Shown here: in pieces, positions 1-5,709 of the stretch | How the letters are laid out: every line of letters starts with the position of its first letter | How positions within the stretch are numbered: position 1 is the stretch's first letter | DNA from: JBDKGD01 sp964513095 | GTDB taxonomy: Bacteria; Patescibacteriota; Minisyncoccia; UBA6257; 2-01-FULL-56-20 | Reading direction: 5' to 3' | Length of the DNA stretch: 6,134 bases | Assembly (NCBI GenBank): GCA_964513095.1 | Contig: CAZELH010000043.1 | Coordinates: forward strand, 1-6,134 | Made by a program: the position numbers and the translations under genes | Notes under the pieces: model-generated | The model's input: the letters and a program-made list of their open reading frames with translations, nothing else | Databases searched by the model: none | Told to the model about the DNA's origin: nothing

Positions 1-1
1 T

Positions 2-322
2 GTAATTAAAAAACCGATGGAAGCAGTATCGCAGGAACGTAAACACTCCGCGCCATCAGTATCGCCACACAACACGCGGCCGATAATAGCCACGCAAAAG
101 ATTGAAAAAAAATACCAACAATCCGCACCGGCATCGTTGCGCGATGTATTAAAAATAAAAGACGAGAGTGGCAAAAATAATCAGAGTGAAAATGAAAAAC
201 CAAAAGATGCCGTTGACATCACTACACTAAAAGACGCAATTGCTGCTTCACTTGCGCAACTAGGTGCTTCTCAATCACGTCAGAATGAAAAAACAAATCC
301 ATCACAAAAAACCGAAAATTAA
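2..322 (+). CDS. C-terminal part of an unidentified protein (5' end probably outside the window)
   Basis: I do not recognise this protein. The frame is open from base 2 to a TAA at 320-322, so it is probably the tail of a longer gene. An ATG at 17 would give a 101-residue protein, but no ribosome site precedes it. The visible chain is polar and rich in Lys, Ser, Gln, Asn and Glu, with no membrane segment and no catalytic motif, so it looks largely disordered. Two short segments look helical: SLRDVLKIKDES, about 40 residues after the ATG, and TLKDAIAASLAQL near residues 70-82. Such a charged linker with terminal SLRDxL and LKDAI helices resembles, from memory only, tails of HerA/VirD4-type ATPases in Parcubacteria. 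That identity is a guess. The end overlaps the start of trmD by 38 bases, suggesting one transcript. Confidence is for coding, not for function. Confidence 0.55.
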   Translation, partial: VIKKPMEAVSQERKHSAPSVSPHNTRPIIATQKIEKKYQQSAPASLRDVLKIKDESGKNNQSENEKPKDAVDITTLKDAIAASLAQLGASQSRQNEKTNPSQKTEN

Positions 323-995
323 TTTCGACATCCTCTCTCTCTTTCCGGAGGTTTTTTCCTCATACCTCAATGAATCGTTAATGAAAAAAGCAATCACATC
401 TGGCCTGATAGATGTGCGAGTGCATAACATTCGAGAATACGTAGAACGAAAAAAAACAAAAGGAGAGTGGGAGCATCTTGCCGCGGATGACAAGCCATTT
501 GGGGGTGGGGTTGGCATGGTTATTGGGGTGCCTGCAATCTATAAAGCAATCAGTAAATTGCGCAAGAAAAAAACACCAACAAAAAAAGTGATAGTATTGT
601 CACCACGAGGGAAAAAATTGACCGCTACTTATGCGCAAGAATTAAGCAAGTGTACGCAGTTAGTGTTTATTTGTGGACGGTATGAAGGAGTGGATGAACG
701 TGTTGCCCAGTATATCGCCGACGAATCAGTGTCTATTGGTGACTATGTGTTGTCTGGTGGCGAATTGCCGGCGCTGGTGGCGATTGAAGCTATTTCGCGG
801 TTTATCCCCGGATTTCTTCAAAAGAGTCAGTCGCTTGAAGAGGAGAATGGTTCGGTTCCTGTATATACTCGCCCAGCAATTTTCACCCCTCAAAAAGGAG
901 CAAAATCATGGGATGTGCCACCCGTCTTATTGTCCGGTGATCATAAAAAAATAGAAGAATGGAGAAAGAACCACGACGATCGAAAACGCCCATAG
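285..995 (+). CDS. trmD: tRNA (guanine-37-N1)-methyltransferase TrmD
   Basis: TrmD methylates N1 of G37, next to the anticodon in tRNAs reading CNN codons, using S-adenosylmethionine; this prevents +1 frameshifting. It is a cytoplasmic homodimer of the SPOUT (trefoil-knot) class. Visible motifs in the 236-residue product are FDILSLFPEVF (14-24), DDKPFGGGVGMV (68-79), LSPRGK (105-110), GRYEGVDERV (131-140), SIGDYVLSGGELPA (150-163), SRFIPG (171-176), YTRP (194-197) and VPPVLLSGDHKKIEEWR (211-227). The knot motifs are intact. Two oddities: the segment between SRFIPG and YTRP is about five residues shorter than in E. coli and lacks its DSF..GLLD sequence, and the protein ends only nine residues after EEWR, missing most of the usual helical C-terminal domain. 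I chose ATG 285; a GTG at 264 is in frame and would add seven residues. AGGTG at 262-266 is too far (18 bases) to be a convincing ribosome site. It overlaps both neighbours, by 38 and 37 bases. Confidence 0.93.
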   Translation: MKKQIHHKKPKINFDILSLFPEVFSSYLNESLMKKAITSGLIDVRVHNIREYVERKKTKGEWEHLAADDKPFGGGVGMVIGVPAIYKAISKLRKKKTPTKKVIVLSPRGKKLTATYAQELSKCTQLVFICGRYEGVDERVAQYIADESVSIGDYVLSGGELPALVAIEAISRFIPGFLQKSQSLEEENGSVPVYTRPAIFTPQKGAKSWDVPPVLLSGDHKKIEEWRKNHDDRKRP

Positions 996-2380
996 GAGTC
1001 TATCTCTGTGGAGGGTTTGTGGTGGGAATTGTCTGTGCATTTGGTACTCATTTTTTTATAAATGCAATAGTTGCTTGTTGTATTGGGGGATTATTCTTTT
1101 ATAAAAATAGTATGAAAAATCGCGTATCATTCGCGATTTTTTTATTGTTTTTTACGGTCGGTTTTTTCTATTACCACGGATACTTACAGTATCAAAAAAT
1201 AAAAATAACCCCACTAATAACACAATCAATAATTGAGGGAAGAGTAGAAAGTGAACCGATTCAAAAAAATAAAAATAGGTCATTTGTATTACGTACACAA
1301 TCGGGAGGGTCAGTGCTCATCACTGGATCCATTGATGACGATATTAATTACGGTGATATAGTTGTTATAAAAGGGGGGAAAAGAATAAAATCAGAAACAT
1401 TTCCTAGATTGATTATTGTATATCCAAACATACAAGAGATTAGACATGAAAAAGCGGGTAGTATTGGGAAAATAATCGGCTATAAGAATGCTATTTTTTC
1501 AATAATCAAAACATTGTTGCCATCGCAGGAATCGGCATTGGCAATTGGCCTTCTTTTCGGTGATACGAGTGGCTTTACAAATACAATGAAGGAGGTGTTT
1601 CAAAAAAGTGGCACAACTCATATTGTTGCCTTATCGGGATATAATATAACGATTATTGCAAGCATGCTATCTGCGATATTTGTTGGAGTGATGGGAAGGG
1701 GTGCGGTAAAGACAGTAACAATTTTAATAGTCACAGTGTTTGTTGTTATAACTGGAGCAACTCCATCGGCAGTGCGAGCTGCCGCAATGGTAACGGCGGT
1801 TATTCTGGCAACTGAATTGGGAAGAAAAACGACACCGCTTACGGTGATGCTCTATGCAGGATCTGGCATGCTTGTATATGATCCAACGATTATTTTTTAT
1901 TCAGTTGGCTTTCAGCTTTCTTTTGTAAGTTTATTGGGAATAATGCTCACGAGTAGGGCAATTTCAAATATACTATCAAAAACAATACTATCGCTAAAAA
2001 AGCACGATGTATTGTGTGAAACTATTGCAGTTAGTGGTGCGGCATATCTAGCAACCGCTCCGATTATCCTTTGGTATTTTGGAGGTATTTCTTTAGGTTC
2101 TATTTTTGTAAATACAGTGATTGTTCCCACGGTACCGGTGGCGATGTTGGCAGTAGCAATGCTTTCCGTTGTTGGATTGTGTTCGATAAGTAGTGCGTGG
2201 CCAATAGCACTAATTACATTTTTTATATTGAATACACAAATTTTGTTTATAACACAAAGCACACAACTTCCACTATTTTTGACTTTCGAAAGCGCGATGG
2301 TGCTTGTGGGGGTATCGGCGATATTTATTGGTGCACTGATATTTTTATACAGATATCAAAAAACACACAGCGATGTATAA
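959..2380 (+). CDS. comEC: ComEC/Rec2 DNA-uptake channel, membrane part (lacks the metallo-beta-lactamase domain)
   Basis: ComEC forms the inner-membrane channel through which one DNA strand enters the cytoplasm during natural transformation. The 473-residue product has two N-terminal hydrophobic segments (about 13-48 and 55-75), then a soluble stretch (about 86-160) matching the position of the DUF4131/OB-like domain. The Competence domain follows from about 190 to 465. Its hallmarks are LAIGLLFGDTSGF (194-206), FQKSGTTHIVALSGYNIT (214-231), GATPSAVRAAAM (266-277), YDPTIIFYSVGFQLSF (307-322) and several later membrane helices. The protein stops where single-chain ComEC would continue into a metallo-beta-lactamase domain; that domain is in the next gene, whose ATG overlaps this stop by 8 bases. 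ATG 959 is used because it precedes the first membrane segment; it lies inside trmD (37-base overlap) and has only a weak purine stretch upstream. No other competence gene (comEA, comFC, pilus) is visible in the window. Confidence 0.9.
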   Translation: MEKEPRRSKTPIGVYLCGGFVVGIVCAFGTHFFINAIVACCIGGLFFYKNSMKNRVSFAIFLLFFTVGFFYYHGYLQYQKIKITPLITQSIIEGRVESEPIQKNKNRSFVLRTQSGGSVLITGSIDDDINYGDIVVIKGGKRIKSETFPRLIIVYPNIQEIRHEKAGSIGKIIGYKNAIFSIIKTLLPSQESALAIGLLFGDTSGFTNTMKEVFQKSGTTHIVALSGYNITIIASMLSAIFVGVMGRGAVKTVTILIVTVFVVITGATPSAVRAAAMVTAVILATELGRKTTPLTVMLYAGSGMLVYDPTIIFYSVGFQLSFVSLLGIMLTSRAISNILSKTILSLKKHDVLCETIAVSGAAYLATAPIILWYFGGISLGSIFVNTVIVPTVPVAMLAVAMLSVVGLCSISSAWPIALITFFILNTQILFITQSTQLPLFLTFESAMVLVGVSAIFIGALIFLYRYQKTHSDV

Positions 2381-3239
2381 ATATTCAGTACAAGGGTTAT
2401 GGCGAACCGCATTGGTATGTTTGGTGTGCGCTATTATTCTCACTGCGTTAATTCGAAAACAGGAAAAACTGATAGCTGAGCAAATTGTTTTTCTTGATGT
2501 GGGGCAAGGTGACGCCACGCTCGTTGCAGATAGTGGAGGAAGTGTTTTATTGACGGATGCCGGTCCAGATGCGCAAATCGCGCAAACAATAGAACAGGTA
2601 ATCCCTTTTGGAAGGGGATATATAGATGCAATTGTAGTAACGCATCCACAGCAAGATCATTTTTACGGAATTTCTGCACTCATTGACCACTATGACGTTG
2701 GAGTATTTATGTATAGCGGGCAAGAGGCGCAAGAAAACAACGCGTGGAAAGCGCTTCTTGAAAAATTGAAAAAGAAAAAAATACCAATCGTTACACTCAA
2801 GAAAGGCGATCGTATTCGCCACGATTCATTTTTATCCGTAGATATTCTTCATCCGACCCAAGACGTTTTAGGTAGCGCGGAGTTAAATGATACAAGTATT
2901 GTGCAAAGGGTATTGATCGGAGGATTTTCTCTGCTTATTACTGGCGATATTGATACGCGAATAGAAAAACAATTGCTTTTGCGAGGTTTATCTCAGGTAG
3001 ATTTTTTAAAAGTTGCCCACCATGGGTCGGCATTTTCATCATCGCAAGATTTTTTAAACGTTGTTCATCCAAAAGTGGCAGTAATTGAATACGGTCTGCA
3101 CAATACGTACGGACACCCGAGCGCAAGCGTGGAAGAGCGTATTAAAAAAATGGGAATTTCTCTGTTTGAAACAGCCAAAGACGGAACGGTAAAAATACTG
3201 CTTTCATATCCGAACTATCACATATTTTCAATACGATAA
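2373..3239 (+). CDS. ComEC C-terminal-type metallo-beta-lactamase domain protein, membrane anchored
   Basis: This 288-residue protein corresponds to the C-terminal domain of full-length ComEC, here a separate gene. Residues 9-27 are hydrophobic and would form one membrane anchor, leaving the fold outside the membrane. The fold shows IVFLDVGQGDATLV (38-51), TDAGPD (61-66), the metal motif THPQQDH (90-96; His91, Asp95, His96), SIVQRV (175-180), LLITGDID (187-194; Asp192), KVAHHGSAFS (213-222) and YGHPSASVEERI (246-257). Metal ligands are thus essentially complete, including the HPxxDH form usual in ComEC proteins, so it may be an active phosphodiesterase or nuclease. In ComEC systems this domain is thought to degrade the non-transported strand; activity here is inferred. 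The ATG sits in ATGTATAA over the stop of the channel gene, with no ribosome site, suggesting translational coupling. An alternative is that it is a free-standing hydrolase, but its position argues strongly for a split ComEC. Confidence 0.88.
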   Translation: MYKYSVQGLWRTALVCLVCAIILTALIRKQEKLIAEQIVFLDVGQGDATLVADSGGSVLLTDAGPDAQIAQTIEQVIPFGRGYIDAIVVTHPQQDHFYGISALIDHYDVGVFMYSGQEAQENNAWKALLEKLKKKKIPIVTLKKGDRIRHDSFLSVDILHPTQDVLGSAELNDTSIVQRVLIGGFSLLITGDIDTRIEKQLLLRGLSQVDFLKVAHHGSAFSSSQDFLNVVHPKVAVIEYGLHNTYGHPSASVEERIKKMGISLFETAKDGTVKILLSYPNYHIFSIR

Positions 3240-3276
3240 AATATAATAATCATATCCGTTATTTTGATAAGTCGTG

Positions 3277-3282
3277 TATAAT
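3277..3282 (+). promoter_or_regulatory. Probable -10 element (TATAAT) for the amidohydrolase-ftsW unit
   Basis: A perfect TATAAT lies in the 50-base gap after the comEC nuclease-part gene and ends 7 bases before the ATG at 3290. A start point 6-8 bases downstream would fall at or next to the A of the ATG, giving a leaderless transcript. No good -35 is seen at 16-18 bases upstream (ATCCGT at 3254-3259). A TTGATA at 3264-3269 is too close to serve. A second TATAAT at 3242-3247, just after the previous stop, could also act. The gap has no ribosome site, which fits leaderless translation. Confidence 0.5.
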
Positions 3283-3289
3283 TACAAGT

Positions 3290-4573
3290 ATGAGTTTGCT
3301 GATTAAGCACGCAAATGTAATTGATGGCGCCGGAAACACATCTCAACCGCGAGATATATTTATTGCAAACGGAAAAATTGTCGCCATCGCTCCTACGTTA
3401 TCGGTGCGAGCGACTGCATTGGTTGATGCGGCGGGCGGGTATCTTGCTCCGGGTATAATCGATACCGCTTATGGCGTGGAACATGTGGATCCTGTTGTAT
3501 CAGTCCCCACACAGGATCATATTGCTCGTTATGGCATCACGACGCTCGTCACTCCGCTACACCTAGACGGATATGCGACGAGGCCATTGCGGATCAATAT
3601 CATGCCGATAGCTACGGAAAAAGGGGTGGGTATAGAAAATAGGGATCGTGGTTTTCATTTCTCCCTTCATCCCCATGAATCAAATCGAAGTCAACTAACA
3701 AAGTATGCCGAATTTCTTAAAAATCAAGGAGAAGGAAGTAGCGGACCAATCTCAATAGGAGTACATACCGCCTCGCGCGCGCCACATTTTTTTGAAGAAT
3801 TTCGTCGTTGGGTAAAAAAAATAACAGCTCCCGTTGTGGTGCATGGACCAATAAGATGGCCAAAAAAAGACGAAGATGATTTTTATGCTGTGAAGAACCC
3901 CAAGGGAATTTCAATTTTTGCTTCTCGGGAATTTTTTCCTGACTGGTTGGTGCAACACATGAAAAAAACACGGAGCACAACGCCATTAAAAGATCAATGG
4001 AATATTCGTCGAATTGCCACGCAGGTCGGCGATATTCACCCAGCGTCATTGTATGTATTTTTTTCGCGTCAACACCCATATTGGAATGGGCTATCAATAG
4101 AAGAAATTGCAAAACGAATGGAATGTTCGCCGGTAGATGTGGTGACAAAAATAGCTGTTTCGTCGGTGGGAGAAGCACTTCTGGCATCCTATGAAGATCA
4201 ATCGGCGCTCACAATAGAAGAATTTTCAAAAAATCCAGAAAAAATAATTGTTTCAACGGGCGCGTTAGCCCCTTCAATTACGCAAGATTTTTTGGTTGAT
4301 ACTTTTACGGTAAAAAATAAACCCGGTAGAACCTTTGAGTTTCTAAAAGATGCCTCTACTGATATTCGAACAAAAATGATAGCCGCAATGAGTTTTATCC
4401 CCGCGCGAATATTTGGGTTGAAAAATAGAGGAATGATAGCTCCGGGGTATATCGCTGATATGCAATTATTCGACCCCTCATTTCGTCTACGATCGGTATT
4501 TGTTGGCGGAGAATGCATTTCGGGGGAGCATGTGAACGCGTCGGCTCGACCGGGAGTTTTATTAACGCGATGA
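3290..4573 (+). CDS. D-aminoacylase-like amidohydrolase-family protein with altered metal site
   Basis: The 427-residue product has the full layout of the N-acyl-D-amino-acid deacylase (D-aminoacylase) family. It starts with a beta-sandwich LLIKHANVIDGAGN (3-16), DIFIANGKIVAIAP (22-35) and DAAGGYLAPGIID (46-58). A barrel region follows with YGITTLVTP (81-89), HPYWNGLSIEEIAKRM (262-277) and PVDVV (281-285). It closes with PARIFGLKNRGMIAPGYIAD (371-390) and a final VFVGGE. Family members remove acyl groups from N-acyl-D-amino acids using zinc. Here the HxH of the usual PGFIDxHxH becomes PGIIDTAYG (Ala60, Gly62), and the Asp of the usual SDG segment near 320-325 is replaced in VSTGA. His91 lies where the family has a bridging Cys; His159 and His185 might be surviving barrel ligands. 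So fold assignment is strong but catalysis is doubtful. The gene starts a new unit after a TATAAT and overlaps ftsW by ATGA, tying it to cell-wall synthesis. No signal peptide is seen, so it is probably cytoplasmic. Confidence 0.8.
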   Translation: MSLLIKHANVIDGAGNTSQPRDIFIANGKIVAIAPTLSVRATALVDAAGGYLAPGIIDTAYGVEHVDPVVSVPTQDHIARYGITTLVTPLHLDGYATRPLRINIMPIATEKGVGIENRDRGFHFSLHPHESNRSQLTKYAEFLKNQGEGSSGPISIGVHTASRAPHFFEEFRRWVKKITAPVVVHGPIRWPKKDEDDFYAVKNPKGISIFASREFFPDWLVQHMKKTRSTTPLKDQWNIRRIATQVGDIHPASLYVFFSRQHPYWNGLSIEEIAKRMECSPVDVVTKIAVSSVGEALLASYEDQSALTIEEFSKNPEKIIVSTGALAPSITQDFLVDTFTVKNKPGRTFEFLKDASTDIRTKMIAAMSFIPARIFGLKNRGMIAPGYIADMQLFDPSFRLRSVFVGGECISGEHVNASARPGVLLTR

Positions 4574-5676
4574 AAAATCTATTTTCTGCAAAACGAGCGC
4601 CCGATTATTTTCTCCTCGTGTTAGTAGCACTCCTAACGCTTTCAGGGCTGGTTATTTTGGCGTCGGCGTCATCTGATTTGGCGAAAACAAAATTTAACGA
4701 TGCCTATTATTACATTAAACATCAAATATATTTTGGTCTTTCGCTGGGCGTTGTTGGATTTACTGCTGCCTGCATGCTAAATTATCACCTCTACAAAAAG
4801 ATCGCATTCTGGTTATTGATCGTAAGTATTATTTTGCTTGCATTGGTGTTCACTCATTTTGGGCTAACAGCACGTAATACGAATCGATGGGTTGCGTTTG
4901 GGCCGATTAGTTTTCAACCTGCAGAAATTGTAAAGTTAACGTTTGTGATTTATTGCGCGGCATGGTTAGCGGGAAAACAACGCACCAGAGCAACTGATGT
5001 AAAAAGTGGACTTATTCCCTTCGCGATTGTATCTGGAATTATTGGAGGGTTGCTTATTTTGCAGCCCGCAACCAGCACAGTGGTGATTCTAATGACGTCA
5101 ATCCTAGCGATGTATTTTGTGAGTGGCGCACCTATTAAATACATTGCCTATTTAATCGGGACGGGGTTGGTGTTGTTGGCTATTATTATCTACATAACAC
5201 CCTATCGTCTCCAACGCGTTATGACATATATAAATCAAAGTGCTGACACGCAGGGAAGTGGCTACCATATCAATCAAGCATTAAATGCTATTGGGACGGG
5301 AAAAATGTGGGGAGTGGGATATGGGCAGTCAACGAGTAAGCTGAGTTATCTTCCAACTCCGACTGATGATTCTATCTTTGCAGTTGTAGCGGAAGAAATG
5401 GGATTTGTGGGGGCATCAGTGTTGGTTATATTATTCGGCTTATTGGTTTTGCGACTATTGTACGGGGCCTATCATACGCGCGATACATTCGGATCATTGC
5501 TCCTTATCGGCTTCGCCTGCATTATTGGAATTCAAGCATTTGTAAATATGGCATCAATCTCTGGGATTGCACCACTAACCGGAGTGCCACTGCCATTTAT
5601 TAGTTATGGGGGAACAGCATTGGCAATTTTTTTGACCATGATGGGGGTGTGCGTTAATGTATCTCGAAATGGATAA
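4570..5676 (+). CDS. ftsW: Septal peptidoglycan glycosyltransferase FtsW (SEDS family)
   Basis: FtsW polymerises lipid II into glycan strands at the division septum together with a class B penicillin-binding protein. The 368-residue product is highly hydrophobic, with about ten membrane segments. SEDS motifs are NRWVAFGPISFQPAEIVKL (105-123), GSGYHINQALNAIGTG (229-244), GVGYGQSTSKLSYLP (248-262), TDDSIFAVVAEEMGF (265-279) and PLTGVPLPFISYGGTA (335-350). Asp267 aligns with the essential Asp of the TDFIF/TDSIF motif (E. coli RodA Asp262). An oddity is LQPATST (164-170), where the family usually has QPDxGT. I chose ATG 4570 over an in-frame ATG at 4513 because it overlaps the previous stop as ATGA and places the first membrane helix near residue 12; GGGAG at 4552-4556 may help, though 13 bases away. 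FtsW is preferred over RodA because murG follows directly. No FtsI/PBP partner is in view. Confidence 0.92.
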   Translation: MKNLFSAKRAPDYFLLVLVALLTLSGLVILASASSDLAKTKFNDAYYYIKHQIYFGLSLGVVGFTAACMLNYHLYKKIAFWLLIVSIILLALVFTHFGLTARNTNRWVAFGPISFQPAEIVKLTFVIYCAAWLAGKQRTRATDVKSGLIPFAIVSGIIGGLLILQPATSTVVILMTSILAMYFVSGAPIKYIAYLIGTGLVLLAIIIYITPYRLQRVMTYINQSADTQGSGYHINQALNAIGTGKMWGVGYGQSTSKLSYLPTPTDDSIFAVVAEEMGFVGASVLVILFGLLVLRLLYGAYHTRDTFGSLLLIGFACIIGIQAFVNMASISGIAPLTGVPLPFISYGGTALAIFLTMMGVCVNVSRNG

Positions 5677-5692
5677 TTACCACATTCAGCGA

Positions 5693-5698
5693 TATACT
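5693..5698 (+). promoter_or_regulatory. Probable -10 element (TATACT) for murG
   Basis: TATACT matches the -10 consensus at five of six positions and lies in the 33-base gap between ftsW and murG. With a 17-base spacer the -35 would be TGGATA at 5670-5675 (four of six matches), overlapping the ftsW stop codon. The hexamer ends 11 bases before the ATG at 5710, so the transcript would begin about 4-6 bases before the start codon, leaving no room for a Shine-Dalgarno sequence; none is present. Read-through from ftsW is also possible, since no terminator is visible between the genes. Confidence 0.42.
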
Positions 5699-5709
5699 AA
5701 AATCATCCT

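Noticed and set aside
264..284. GTG start for trmD seven codons earlier
   Set aside because: It extends the protein further from the conserved FDIL start and has no ribosome site; ATG 285 is more likely though not proven.
318..323. ATT as a non-standard trmD start overlapping the upstream TAA
   Set aside because: It would give a typical TrmD N-terminus and a short overlap, but AUU starts are very rare and no ribosome site supports it.
1912..2262. 116-codon minus-strand frame inside comEC
   Set aside because: It is antisense to the Competence domain, has no promoter or family features, and mirrors hydrophobic codons of the real gene.
2805..2820. Small inverted repeat GGCGA-6 bases-TCGCC
   Set aside because: It is a five-base stem inside the metallo-beta-lactamase coding region with no T-tract; chance is sufficient.
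3232..3270. AT-rich partial inverted repeat (AAAATA / TATTTT) after the comEC nuclease-part gene as a terminator
   Set aside because: The stem is short, all A/T, with a long loop and no following T-run; not a credible intrinsic terminator.
3717..4187. 156-codon open frame on the minus strand inside the amidohydrolase gene
   Set aside because: It lies wholly opposite a well-supported gene and its translation has no recognisable motif; long runs of Leu, Phe and Pro are what the antisense of A/T-rich Lys/Glu codons gives.
4513..4569. Upstream in-frame ATG for ftsW (19 extra residues)
   Set aside because: It lies deep in the amidohydrolase gene, adds a Gly/Ser-rich sequence not typical of FtsW, and ATG 4570 has the classic ATGA overlap.
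4570..4640. TGA as a sense codon (glycine code of Gracilibacteria/Absconditabacteria)
   Set aside because: No gene has an internal TGA, and the TGA at 4571-4573 ends the amidohydrolase at its normal C-terminus; reading through would hit a TAG shortly after.
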